DNA from: Pseudomonas furukawaii
GTDB taxonomy: Bacteria; Pseudomonadota; Gammaproteobacteria; Pseudomonadales; Pseudomonadaceae
Assembly: GCF_002355475.1 (NCBI RefSeq)
Contig: NZ_AP014862.1
Location: 5,394,001-5,458,000 of the forward strand
Length of the DNA: 64,000 nucleotides
Reading direction: 5' to 3'
Part shown: positions 1 through 7,685 of the stretch, piece by piece
Layout: each line of letters starts with the position of its first letter
Numbering within the stretch: position 1 is the first letter of the stretch
The notes under the pieces: generated by a model
What the model saw: the letters and a program-made list of their open reading frames with translations, nothing else
What the model was told of the DNA's origin: nothing
Database searches by the model: none
Position numbers and translations under genes: made by a program

Positions 1-268
1 GCGGCAGGAACTGGCGGTAGAGCAGGCGCTGCTCGTACTCCACCCAGACCAGGCTGCCCCAGCGGGCGTCGGGGCGCTCGCGGACCACCAGGTTGAAATC
101 CAGCTTGCTGGTGTCCCGCAGGCGTTCGCTGAAGGCGCGGTAGAACTCGTGGCCGATGTGGGACACCGTGTGGTCAACGATGAACCCCATGATCTCCTCC
201 TCCTCGGCCCGCGCCGCGCCGGACAGGCATGCGATCAGCAGCAGCGTCAGGGCGAGGCGCCGGGTCAT
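1..268 (-). CDS. csgE: Curli secretion factor CsgE (3' end beyond window edge)
   Basis: CsgE is a small periplasmic protein that caps the CsgG outer-membrane channel and guides curli subunits through it. About 89 codons are visible. They read as a signal peptide (MTRRLALTLLLIACLSGAARA) followed by a core with the hallmarks of the family: VDHTVSHIGHEFYRAFSE and later RERPDARWGSLVWVEYEQ. The ATG at 268 overlaps the TGA of the preceding pseudopilin gene in an ATGA, so the two genes are translationally coupled. That puts a curli factor at the end of an operon for a type II/type IV-like secretion system. It is not visible whether csgF and csgG follow. The family call rests on remembered CsgE sequences and is strong; a specialised role beside the secretin is inference. 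Confidence 0.85.
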   Translation of the reverse strand, partial: MTRRLALTLLLIACLSGAARAEEEEIMGFIVDHTVSHIGHEFYRAFSERLRDTSKLDFNLVVRERPDARWGSLVWVEYEQRLLYRQFLP

Positions 269-753
269 GGCGTGGTCCTCCCCGGCGTGCCCTCCATGAA
301 GGCCTTCTCGGCGACGAAGCGCCAGTCGGCGTAGCTGCGCAGGCCCTCGAACTCCACCCACTCGGCGGGGAAGCGCGCCTGTTTCAGCGGCGCCTGCCGC
401 GAGGGGCTGTAGACCCCGGCGATGCGGCCGTCGAAGGCCCGTACCAGGCCCCAGTCGGTGCGGCCGGTGATGGGGTCGGGGTAGAGCCGGCGCAGGTGCT
501 GGCGGGGCGAGGGGAAGCGGTTGTCCTCCAGCAGGTCCTCGAGGCTGGCCGGGTACTGGGCGACGCCGGGGGAGGCGCGGTAGTAGCTGCGCAGGGCCTG
601 GGCGTACTGGTTGCCGACCCAGAGCAGGTCGCGCTCCCGGGCCCGCTGGCTGGTGGTGGACCAGAGCTGGCCGGCGCCGGCCAGTGCCATCCCCATCAGC
701 ATGACGAGGAAGAGCACGCCGAGGTAGGTAAAGCCCCGCTCACCAGTCCGCAT
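265..753 (-). CDS. Atypical minor pseudopilin
   Basis: About 162 aa. The N-terminus MRTGERGFTYLGVLFLVMLMG has a short charged leader, a Gly before Phe as the prepilin peptidase site, and one hydrophobic helix. Position +5 of the mature protein is Gly and not the usual Glu, a feature of tip-type minor pseudopilins such as GspK. The body has a TDWGLVRAF segment like other GspG/GspH-type folds. I chose the ATG at 753, which gives the canonical leader; an upstream ATG at 789 would add 12 residues. The gene overlaps its upstream neighbour by 14 bases and csgE by four. It is the third of three consecutive pseudopilin genes. The exact minor pseudopilin class is not resolved. Confidence 0.75.
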   Translation of the reverse strand: MRTGERGFTYLGVLFLVMLMGMALAGAGQLWSTTSQRARERDLLWVGNQYAQALRSYYRASPGVAQYPASLEDLLEDNRFPSPRQHLRRLYPDPITGRTDWGLVRAFDGRIAGVYSPSRQAPLKQARFPAEWVEFEGLRSYADWRFVAEKAFMEGTPGRTTP

Positions 754-1111
754 AGAGGCTCCCGTCCCGCGCCCGTCCGGGGGCGCCACTCTTCACGTCG
801 AACACGGTGCCGGGCGCGCCGTCCGGCGGTGGCAGCACCTGCCAGAGGTCGCTGCGCTCGGTCATGGGGTCCACCGGCAGGGCCCGCAGGTAGCGCCGGG
901 CCACCAGTTCTTCGAGGGAATCGGGGTAGCGGCCGGTGTCGCCGTAGTACTGGTCCAGGGACTCGCGCATCACCGCCAGGCTGTTGCGCAGGGTGGTCTC
1001 CCTGGAGTGTTCAAAGCTGGAGAAATAGCGTGGCACGGCGATGGTCATGAGGGTGGCGATGATGGCCATGACCACCAGCAGTTCAATGAGCGTGAAGCCT
1101 CTCTGGCGCAT
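740..1111 (-). CDS. Type II secretion-type pseudopilin
   Basis: About 123 aa starting MRQRGFTLIELLVVMAIIAT, a textbook class III prepilin signal: basic leader, Gly/Phe cleavage site, Glu at mature +5 and a hydrophobic helix that also packs the pseudopilus. The globular part carries the GspG-like pattern YYGDTGRYPDSLEELV and LPVDPMT. GTG codons lie two and three codons upstream, but GGAG sits eight bases before the ATG at 1111, which decides the start. The stop of the preceding pseudopilin gene is two bases upstream. Substrate and place in the pseudopilus cannot be told from sequence. Confidence 0.82.
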   Translation of the reverse strand: MRQRGFTLIELLVVMAIIATLMTIAVPRYFSSFEHSRETTLRNSLAVMRESLDQYYGDTGRYPDSLEELVARRYLRALPVDPMTERSDLWQVLPPPDGAPGTVFDVKSGAPGRARDGSLYADW

Positions 1112-1113
1112 CT

Positions 1114-1584
1114 TCACCACTCCCGGTAGGGCGTGCCGTCGAGGCCATTGCCCCGGGCCTGGGAATGGACGTCGAAGACGTCGCTGCCGGGGCGCGGGTC
1201 GTTGGCCGGGCTGCCGTAGGCGCGCAGGCCCCAGGTTTCCGCCGGTTCCAGGCGGGCGTCGGCGAAGGGGTCGCGGGGGATGCGGCGGAGGAAGTAGAGG
1301 CGCTCGCCCTTGGCGCTGCGCACGTCACGCACGCCGTCCACCAGCACCTGCAGCGACGCCGGGTAGCCGGAGCCGGCGGCGGACTTCTCGATGTGCCCGG
1401 CATCGGCGGCCAGCTTGTAGGCGTCGATGGCATCGCGGATCTGGTACAGGGCGGCCTTGAGTTCCTGCTCCTTGCCCCGGCGGATGACGGTTTCCGCCAG
1501 CGGCGCGGCCATGCTCGCCAGCAGGCCGAGGATGGCCATGGCGATCACCAGCTCGATCAGCGAGAAGGCGGCCTGGCGCTGCAT
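1114..1584 (-). CDS. Type II secretion-type pseudopilin
   Basis: About 156 aa beginning MQRQAAFSLIELVIAMAILG. The prepilin peptidase site here is Ala/Phe, with Glu at +5. The body is GspG-like: a long helix (GKEQELKAALYQIRDAIDAY) then GYPASLQVLVDGV, a RRIPRDPF turn and a WGLRAYGS segment, as in type II pseudopilins of the minor or T class. The gene begins three bases after the secretin stop codon and runs directly into the next pseudopilin gene. It is one of at least four pseudopilins of this system, counting gspG at 20017 on the other strand. Confidence 0.82.
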   Translation of the reverse strand: MQRQAAFSLIELVIAMAILGLLASMAAPLAETVIRRGKEQELKAALYQIRDAIDAYKLAADAGHIEKSAAGSGYPASLQVLVDGVRDVRSAKGERLYFLRRIPRDPFADARLEPAETWGLRAYGSPANDPRPGSDVFDVHSQARGNGLDGTPYREW

Positions 1585-1587
1585 GGC

Positions 1588-3408
1588 TCAGGGCCTCCCG
1601 CCGAGGGGGTCGGGGCTGGCCACCACCGCCGGGGCATCGGGCAGGGTCACGCCCAGGGCTTCCACCGGGGTGCGCACCGTCGGCACCCGCATGCTGCTCT
1701 CGGTGCCGGAGGGGAACTCCATGTCGTAGGGGCTCTGATAGGGCAGGTTGCGGACGATGCGGGGGGTGATGGACAGCACCAGCTCGGACTTGCCGATGGT
1801 GTCCTTGTTGCTGCCGAACAGCCGGCCCAGGCCGGGAATGTCGCCGAGGCCGGGGATCTTGTTGCCGGCGTTGGCCTGGTCGTTGCGCACCAGGCCGGCC
1901 AGCACCTGGGTCTCGCCATCACGCAGGCGCAGGGTGGTCTGGGCGTTGCGGGTGTCCACCTGGACCGGGATGGTGCCCTGCTGGGTGGGCGCCAGCGGCG
2001 TGGCGTTGCTCACCTCCAGGGCGATCTTGATGGCCACCTCGTTGTTCAGGTGGACGGTGGGCTGCACCTCCAGCTTCAGGCCCACGTCCAGGTAGGTGAT
2101 GCTCTCGGTGATCACAGGGCCCTGGGTCGAGGGCACCGAGGTGGCGCTGACCACCGGCACCCGCTGGCCGATATGCACCCGCGCCTGCTCGCGGTTGCTG
2201 ACGCGGATCACCGGGCTGGCCAGGGTGTTCACGTCGTTGTCCTGGGCGTTGATCTTCAGCTGCGGCGACGGCGAGATGCTGATGCGGTCGGAGCTGATGC
2301 CCTTGAGCTGGTCGAGGATGCTCACCGGCTGGCCGGCGTCGTTGAGCACGCCGAAGGTGTTGGGCCATTGCAGGCCGAGGTCGAGGATGCGCTGGCGGGA
2401 CACTTCCATCACCTCCACTTCCAGCACCACCTCGGGGTTGGACTGGTCCTGGGCCTGGAACAGCTTCTCGGCCATGCGCACCGCGTCGGGCGTATCGCGC
2501 ATGGTCAGGGTGTTGAGGCGCTCGTCGATGAACACGTCGCGGGTCTTGAGCAGGGTCTTGACCAGGTTCATCGCGGTCGCCGCGTCGGTGTTGGTGAGGT
2601 AGAAGGTGCGCATCACCAGGTCCTGGTAGTCCTTCAGCTTCTGCGGCGAGTCCGGGTAGATGACGATGGTGTTGTCGTTCACCACCCGCTGGTGCAGCTG
2701 GTTCTGCTGCAGCAGGAGCCCCACGGCGTCCTCGATGGGCACCTCGCGGACGAAGATGGTGGCCTTCAGGTCCGGGCGCACATCCTTGTCGAAGATGAAG
2801 TTGAGGCCCGAGGTCTGCGCCAGCACCTCGAAGATCACCTTGAGGTTGGCATCGCGGAATTCCAGGGTCACCGGCCGGTCCAGGCGCGAGCGCAGCTGCG
2901 GGTAGGGCACGGCGGCGCGGGCCTGGACCATTTCGATGCTGCGCTGCAGTTCCCGCGCGCCTTCGTGCTGCGGGTCGAGGGCGAAGATGCCGCGCGCCTG
3001 CCGCGAGGCGCCGACGACATCGCCCCGGCGCAGGTCGGTCTGGCCCTGGCGCAGCATGTCCTGGATGTTGCGCTGCTGCTCGATCAGGTGCAGGCCGTCG
3101 AGGGCGCGCTGGTTGTGCGCCTCGATGCGCAGTACCCGCTGATAGCCCAGGTTGGCGGTGGCGAAATCACGCTGGCTGCGGGCGAGATCGGCGTTGCTCA
3201 GCAGGGCCTTCACCGCCCGTTCGCGCTGGGTGGTCAGGGCCATCTGCGCGCCGACGTCACGAGGGGCGTCGCGGGCGGCCTGTTCGAGCTTGGCCAGGCC
3301 CTCCTCGAACTGGCCGGCGTCGATCAGGTCCAGCCCCTCGCGCTGGGCCAGGTTGGTGGCGCAACCGGCCAGCAGCACCAGGGCGAGACACGCGGCCAAG
3401 CGGTTCAT
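1588..3408 (-). CDS. Outer-membrane secretin, lipoprotein (GspD/MshL/PilQ superfamily)
   Basis: 606 aa forming the outer-membrane gate. The N-terminus MNRLAACLALVLLAGCATN has a lipobox (LAGC), so the secretin carries its own lipid anchor. Residues 25-170 look like TPR-type helices, an uncommon addition. An STN/N0-like domain follows near 185-265 (PVTLEFRDANLKVIFEVLAQ), then an N1-type domain, and the secretin core fills the C-terminal third, with a VPVVS segment, VDTRNAQTTLRLRDGET and the signature IPGLGDIPGLGRLFGS. The TPR plus single N1 layout is closer to MshL/PilQ-like secretins than to classical GspD with N0-N3. The gene overlaps the upstream GspC/PilP-like gene by four bases. Confidence 0.88.
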   Translation of the reverse strand: MNRLAACLALVLLAGCATNLAQREGLDLIDAGQFEEGLAKLEQAARDAPRDVGAQMALTTQRERAVKALLSNADLARSQRDFATANLGYQRVLRIEAHNQRALDGLHLIEQQRNIQDMLRQGQTDLRRGDVVGASRQARGIFALDPQHEGARELQRSIEMVQARAAVPYPQLRSRLDRPVTLEFRDANLKVIFEVLAQTSGLNFIFDKDVRPDLKATIFVREVPIEDAVGLLLQQNQLHQRVVNDNTIVIYPDSPQKLKDYQDLVMRTFYLTNTDAATAMNLVKTLLKTRDVFIDERLNTLTMRDTPDAVRMAEKLFQAQDQSNPEVVLEVEVMEVSRQRILDLGLQWPNTFGVLNDAGQPVSILDQLKGISSDRISISPSPQLKINAQDNDVNTLASPVIRVSNREQARVHIGQRVPVVSATSVPSTQGPVITESITYLDVGLKLEVQPTVHLNNEVAIKIALEVSNATPLAPTQQGTIPVQVDTRNAQTTLRLRDGETQVLAGLVRNDQANAGNKIPGLGDIPGLGRLFGSNKDTIGKSELVLSITPRIVRNLPYQSPYDMEFPSGTESSMRVPTVRTPVEALGVTLPDAPAVVASPDPLGGRP

Positions 3409-3908
3409 TTCGACCTCCCGACCGTCAGCGTCTGGGCCTTGTCCAGGGGCAGGTAGACCAGGGTCATGCGCTCGGGCTCGATGCGCCGGACCTGGTAGGT
3501 ATCGCCGATCAGGTCGCCCTCGCGCACCACCAGCACCTCCTCGCCGCGCAACAGGAAGACCTGCTGCTGAAGCCGGTCGTCCATGCGCCCGATGAACCGG
3601 AAAGGCAGCGGCGGGGCCGTGGGCTTCGGCGCCGGGGGCGGCGCCTGGTCGGCCACCGGCGGGGGCGGCGGCGGGGCCACGAACCAGCTCTGGGACGCGA
3701 ACAGGTCGGCGGCGGGCACCAGGGCCGGGGGGGCTTCCGGGGATTCGCCGGCCGCCGGCGCCGAAGGCGCGTCGAGGCGCGGGGCGGCGGCCGGGGCCTG
3801 GCTGTGGGGCATGGCCCGGGGTTCGGCGCGCTCGCCGAGGAATTCGGGAACCACCGCCAGGGCGGCGGCCGAGCCGAGGAATGCCAACCAGAACAGACGG
3901 CGTGCCAT
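3405..3908 (-). CDS. GspC/PilP-like inner-membrane to secretin connector
   Basis: About 167 aa. There is one N-terminal membrane helix (MARRLFWLAFLGSAAALAVV), a Pro/Ala-rich linker over about residues 30-95 with a run of seven prolines, and a compact beta domain at the C-terminus (FRFIGRMDDRLQQQVFLLRG ... LIGDTYQVRRIEPERMTLVYL). This is the layout of GspC HR and PilP domains, which touch the secretin N0 domain across the periplasm. The ATG at 3908 is preferred over the GTG at 3914 because GAGG sits five bases before it. The order ATPase, PilM, PilN, PilO, this gene, secretin matches the pilMNOPQ order of type IV pili. Confidence 0.72.
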   Translation of the reverse strand: MARRLFWLAFLGSAAALAVVPEFLGERAEPRAMPHSQAPAAAPRLDAPSAPAAGESPEAPPALVPAADLFASQSWFVAPPPPPPVADQAPPPAPKPTAPPLPFRFIGRMDDRLQQQVFLLRGEEVLVVREGDLIGDTYQVRRIEPERMTLVYLPLDKAQTLTVGRSK

Positions 3909-3910
3909 GG

Positions 3911-4456
3911 TCACCTCGCCAGATACAGGGTCATGCGGATGCGCCCCTCGAGTTGCGAGTCGGCGATCTGCTTGCGTTGCAGGTCCACCTCTTCCAGGGC
4001 CATGGCCGGCAGTTGCGCCTGCAGGCCATGGAGGAAGCGGCGCAGCTGCGGGTAGCTGCCCCGTACCGGCAGCAGCACCTGGTAGCGCGCCAGGCGGGTC
4101 TTGGGGTCCAGGCCCAGGGCGTATTCGGCCCGCGCCAGGGTGATGCCCTCCTGCTGGGCCAGGGTGTAGAGCCGGTCGAAGGCACCGGTGGCGTCGAGCT
4201 GGGCCGGCAGGCTGCGGCGCAGCTCGTCCAGTTGCCCCGAAGACACGGGGCCGGCGGTGCGGCCGGGGGTCACGGCGGCGGCCAGTTGGGCACGGTCCGC
4301 CGCCAGCCGGCGCTCGCTCGCGGTCAGGTCCTGGCGGCCAGGCAACAGGCCCAGCAGCAGGTGCCCGAGGGCCAGGGCCAGCAGGATCGCGCCGGCCAGG
4401 CCCGGCCAGCCGAGGCGGCGGGCCTGTTCGAGGAGGACCAGCCTAGGGACGCGCAT
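3911..4456 (-). CDS. PilO/GspM-like inner-membrane platform protein
   Basis: 181 aa with one membrane helix near residues 15-40 (GWPGLAGAILLALALGHLLL), a coiled-coil stretch (LTASERRLAADRAQLAAAV) and a ferredoxin-like domain (RYQVLLPVRGSYPQLRRFL ... IRMTLYLAR). PilO and GspM share this plan and pair with PilN or GspL to link the ATPase to the secretin. It overlaps the PilN-like gene by 14 bases. Primary sequence is poorly conserved in this family, so the call leans on topology and gene order. Confidence 0.75.
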   Translation of the reverse strand: MRVPRLVLLEQARRLGWPGLAGAILLALALGHLLLGLLPGRQDLTASERRLAADRAQLAAAVTPGRTAGPVSSGQLDELRRSLPAQLDATGAFDRLYTLAQQEGITLARAEYALGLDPKTRLARYQVLLPVRGSYPQLRRFLHGLQAQLPAMALEEVDLQRKQIADSQLEGRIRMTLYLAR

Positions 4457-4988
4457 CCTGCACCTCCCAGGTGGCCACCAGGTTGAAGCGGATGGGCTGT
4501 TCGGCCTGTTCGGCCTGGGTTTCGTGGTTGAGCAGGGACACGTCGCGGAGGGCGTCGCTGGCTTCCAGCTCGCGGTGGAAGGCCAGCATGGCGGCCAGGT
4601 CGCGGGCCTCGGCGGTGATGCGCAGCTGGCCCTTGCGGGCGTCCGGGGTCAGGGCCAGCAGGGCGATGTCCTTGCGCGGCTGGGCTTCCAGGGTGGCGAA
4701 CAGGCCGTCCCAGGGCAGGTTCATCTGGGCGGTGATGCGACGCAGCTCGACCTGGCTCGCGGCCCGCAGCTTCTCGTCGGCGGCCGACAGCGGCGCCTGG
4801 CGCAGGCCACGGGCCTGGAGGCGCTGCTCCACCCGGTCGAGATCGGCGCGGACCTCCGCCAGTCGCCGGTCCAGGTCCAGCTGCATCACCACGCCGGCGG
4901 CCACCAGTGCCAGGCCGGCCAGCAGCAGGCCCCAGCCGGGGCGGCTGGCGATGGGGTTGTGCTGGAAGTCGAGGTCGAGGGCGCGCAT
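4443..4988 (-). CDS. PilN-like inner-membrane platform protein
   Basis: 181 aa. A short cytoplasmic N-terminus (MRALDLDFQHNPIASRPGW) precedes one membrane helix (LLLAGLALVAAGVVMQL), a coiled coil (DLDRRLAEVRADLDRVEQRL) and a periplasmic alpha/beta domain. In pili and type II systems the N-terminal peptide of PilN binds PilM; that motif is only loosely recognisable here. The gene follows the PilM-like gene at once and overlaps the PilO-like gene. No enzymatic role is expected. Confidence 0.75.
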   Translation of the reverse strand: MRALDLDFQHNPIASRPGWGLLLAGLALVAAGVVMQLDLDRRLAEVRADLDRVEQRLQARGLRQAPLSAADEKLRAASQVELRRITAQMNLPWDGLFATLEAQPRKDIALLALTPDARKGQLRITAEARDLAAMLAFHRELEASDALRDVSLLNHETQAEQAEQPIRFNLVATWEVQDARP

Positions 4989-4989
4989 C

Positions 4990-5775
4990 TCAGTTCACCG
5001 TCATGGCCATGGCCTGGAGGGGATCGCCGTCATCCCGGCTCGCCAGGGGCGGGTCCAGTCGCCGGGCGTCGTGCAGCCTGTCGACCTGGCGCCCCGGGGC
5101 GTGGAGGAAGAGGCGCAGGGGCGTATCGGCGTCCAGCGCCTGCAGCTCGCATTCCCGGGCGATCAGGTCGTCGAGGGCGGACTCGTCGGCGCCCAGGGCC
5201 ACCGAGCGCACCGAAGTCCAGCGCCCGCCCCGGGCCTGCAGCAGGCTGCCCCGCTCCGGCTCCGCCACCAGGAAGAGGAAGTCGTCGACGCCGATGGCGG
5301 CGCGATGGCGGTTGAAGGCGGCCATCAGGTAGGGCTGCACCGACTCCAGCCGCAGCCGGGCGCCCCTGGCCAGGGCCCGCAGGCGGGCCAGCAGCTCCTC
5401 CGGCACGGCGGCGGCCAGGCGCGGCAGGCCCGCGGCCTCCGGCGACAGGCGCAGGCTCCAGCCTTCGCCCTGAGCGCCGTAGAGGTCCTCGAAACAGAGC
5501 CGGGCGTAGCCCTCCAGTTCGGCGGGACTGCCGATGGCGTCGCTCCAGGGCACCAGGCAGAACCGGGTGTAGTGGCTGGAGAGCAGTACCCGCAGGCGGG
5601 CACGGCCCGGCGCAGGGCGCGCCAGCAGCGGCTCCAGGGCCTCCAGTGCGGCGGGCCAGGCGGGGCCGCCGGCCGCCTCGAACACCGCGTGCCCCAGGCA
5701 CAGGTCGCGACGGTAGAGGCCCAGGCTGCGGGGCCCGATCACGGCGGTCAGGGCCTCAGGCCACAAAAGTGACAC
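4990..5775 (-). CDS. PilM/GspL-cytoplasmic-like actin-fold protein
   Basis: 261 aa, no membrane segment, divergent member of the PilM or cytoplasmic GspL actin-like fold (HYTRFCLVPWSDAIGSPAELEGYARLCFEDLYG and a later LFLVAEPERGSLLQARGGRW). It would sit between the ATPase and the PilN/PilO-like pair. The start is a GTG at 5775: GGAGGAG lies seven bases upstream, inside the last codons of the ATPase gene, so the genes overlap by 20 bases and are translationally coupled. Clear ATP-binding motifs of PilM were not identified, so nucleotide binding is uncertain. Confidence 0.7.
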   Translation of the reverse strand: MSLLWPEALTAVIGPRSLGLYRRDLCLGHAVFEAAGGPAWPAALEALEPLLARPAPGRARLRVLLSSHYTRFCLVPWSDAIGSPAELEGYARLCFEDLYGAQGEGWSLRLSPEAAGLPRLAAAVPEELLARLRALARGARLRLESVQPYLMAAFNRHRAAIGVDDFLFLVAEPERGSLLQARGGRWTSVRSVALGADESALDDLIARECELQALDADTPLRLFLHAPGRQVDRLHDARRLDPPLASRDDGDPLQAMAMTVN

Positions 5776-7447
5776 GGTTGATCTCCTCCAGCGTGGTGCG
5801 GCCTTCCCGGACCAGGTCCAGGGCCGAGGTGCGCAGCAGGCGCAGGCCGCGCTGGACCGCCAGTTCCTTGATCCGGCTGATGGGCTGGCGCTCGATGATG
5901 AGTTGGCGCAGGTCGTCGTCCAGGCGCAGCAGCTCGGCGATGGCGGTGCGCCCGCGATAGCCGGTGCCCCGGCAGTGGCCGCAGCCCGGCGAGCGGACGA
6001 AGCGGTAGGCGTCGGCGCTGGCCGGGTCGATGCCGGAGAGCGCCAGTTCGTCCGCGTCGGGCTGCACCGCCTCGGCGCAGTGGGGGCAGGCCAGGCGGAT
6101 CAGCCGCTGGGCCAGCACGGCGTTGAGGGCGGAGACGAAGCTGTAGGGGTCCACCTCCATCTGGGTGAAGCGGCCGATCACGTCGAACACGTTGTTGGCG
6201 TGGATGGTGGTGAACACCAGGTGGCCGGTGAGGGCCGACTGCACGGCGATCTGCGCGGTGTCGGGGTCACGGATCTCGCCCACCATGATCTTGTCCGGGT
6301 CGTGGCGGAGGATGGAGCGCAGCCCCCGGGAGAAGGTCAGGCCCTTCTTCTCGTTCACCGGGATCTGCAACACGCCGGGAAGCTGGTACTCCACCGGGTC
6401 TTCGATGGTGATGATCTTGTCCATGCCGTGGTTGATCTCGGTGATCATGGCGTAGAGCGTGGTGGTCTTGCCGCTGCCGGTGGGGCCGGTGACCAGCACC
6501 ATGCCGTAGGGCTCGGCGGCCAGCCGGCGCAGGCTGCGCAGGGTGGCGTCCTCGAAGCCCAGGGCCTCCAGGCGCACGCCCTGGACCTGGTCCGCCAGGT
6601 CCTGCTTGTCCAGCACCCGCAGCACCGCGTCCTCGCCGAAGATGCTGGGCATGATGGAGACGCGGAAGTCGATCTGCCGGCCGTTGATGCCGATCTTGAA
6701 GCGACCGTCCTGGGGCACGCGCTTCTCGCCGATGTCCAGCTCGGCCATCACCTTGACCCGGGAAATCACCTGCTCCGCCAGCTCCGCCCCGGGCACCCGG
6801 CTGGAGCCGCCCAGCACGCCGTCGATGCGGTACTTGATGGAGAGGCCGCTGCCGGTCATGCCCAGGTGGATATCGCTGGCGTGCAGCTTGAGGGCGTCGT
6901 AGAGGGTGGAGTTGACCAGCTTCACCACCACGCTGGCGTCTTCGCTGATCCGGGCCAGGGAGAGGGTTTCCAGGGCCTCGTGCTCCTGCACCGAACCGGC
7001 TTCGGCCTGCAGGGACTCCACGGCGTGGAAGCCCTCTTCATGGCGTTCGAGGAAGGCCGCCAGCTCGCGGGGATGGACCAGGTGCAGCGACGCCCCCCGG
7101 CGCTGCTCCTCGACCCAGGCCAGGCGCGCCTCGTCGAAGGGGTCGGCGAAGACCCCGAGGGTGGCGCCGTCCAGTTCCAGCAGCACGAACTCGCGCTTCA
7201 GCGCCAGGGCCAGCGGCACCCGCTCGAACAGCGGCACGCCACGGCCGAGGGACTCGAAGGGCAGCACCGGGTAATGCAGGGTGGCGCCGAGGCGACGGGC
7301 GAACTCATCCGGTGGCAGGTCGGCCAGCTCGTCCAGGACGTCCACCAGGCGCTGCCCCCGCTCCAGGGAGCGCTTGCGCGCGGCGCGCATCAGCTCCGGA
7401 TCGAAGCGTTCCGCCTGGGTCTGCGCAGCGAAGCTGTGGCTGTCCAT
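5756..7447 (-). CDS. Secretion ATPase of the GspE/PilB family
   Basis: 563 aa cytoplasmic hexameric ATPase that drives pseudopilus assembly. The N-terminal part (residues 1-150) is a GspE-N/MshEN-like domain. The C-terminal ATPase has Walker [10 protein letters not shown], an Asp box ([15 protein letters not shown]), a Walker B region (DPDKIMVGEIRDPDTAQIAV), a His box (GHLVFTTIHANN), and a four-cysteine zinc motif (CPHC ... CGHC). The ATG at 7447 is chosen because GGAGGG precedes it by six bases and the longer reading lacks a site. It is the first gene of the minus-strand secretion operon, about 50 bases after a sigma54-type promoter. Confidence 0.92.
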   Translation of the reverse strand: MDSHSFAAQTQAERFDPELMRAARKRSLERGQRLVDVLDELADLPPDEFARRLGATLHYPVLPFESLGRGVPLFERVPLALALKREFVLLELDGATLGVFADPFDEARLAWVEEQRRGASLHLVHPRELAAFLERHEEGFHAVESLQAEAGSVQEHEALETLSLARISEDASVVVKLVNSTLYDALKLHASDIHLGMTGSGLSIKYRIDGVLGGSSRVPGAELAEQVISRVKVMAELDIGEKRVPQDGRFKIGINGRQIDFRVSIMPSIFGEDAVLRVLDKQDLADQVQGVRLEALGFEDATLRSLRRLAAEPYGMVLVTGPTGSGKTTTLYAMITEINHGMDKIITIEDPVEYQLPGVLQIPVNEKKGLTFSRGLRSILRHDPDKIMVGEIRDPDTAQIAVQSALTGHLVFTTIHANNVFDVIGRFTQMEVDPYSFVSALNAVLAQRLIRLACPHCAEAVQPDADELALSGIDPASADAYRFVRSPGCGHCRGTGYRGRTAIAELLRLDDDLRQLIIERQPISRIKELAVQRGLRLLRTSALDLVREGRTTLEEINRVTFVA

Positions 7448-7509
7448 GGTCGTCCCTCCAGGGGCCTGGCGAGCCGGTGGACCGGGATCTCGCCTTCGCC
7501 TGGACATAC

Positions 7510-7524
7510 GCACGCATCGTGCCA
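7510..7524 (-). promoter_or_regulatory. Sigma54-type promoter of the secretion operon
   Basis: Read on the minus strand this is TGGCACGATGCGTGC: GG at 7523-7522, ten bases, GC at 7511-7510. It matches the -24/-12 consensus except that the -12 box is GTGC and not TTGC. Initiation is expected near 7498, about 50 bases before the ATPase start at 7447. Confidence 0.7.
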
Positions 7525-7568
7525 GCCGTCGGCGACCGCGAGAGAGGCGCTAAGTGGCTGATTTCAAA

Positions 7569-7656
7569 TGGGGATGTTTTCCCCACTGACGGGGGCTCCC
7601 CCAAAAACGGGGAAAGGTCCGGTATTGGCCAGATGCCATCCCCCAGATGTGGGGAA
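7569..7656. promoter_or_regulatory. Cluster of TTCCCCA-like heptamers, probable enhancer site
   Basis: Seen directly: TGGGGA-N5-TCCCCA (7569-7585), a GGGGG/CCCCC palindrome (7591-7602), CGGGGAA (7608-7614), TCCCCCA (7639-7645) and TGGGGAA (7650-7656). They start about 46 bases upstream of the -24 box of the secretion promoter, where a bacterial enhancer-binding protein would act. Similar heptamers lie upstream of the propeller, oxidase and kinase genes. Confidence 0.55.
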
Positions 7657-7685
7657 CGGGACGCATGGGATGCCCATCGTTTGGC

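Noticed and set aside
1165-3456. Long plus-strand frame opposite the secretin and pseudopilin genes
   Set aside because: Antisense shadow; the minus strand encodes recognisable secretin and prepilin motifs.
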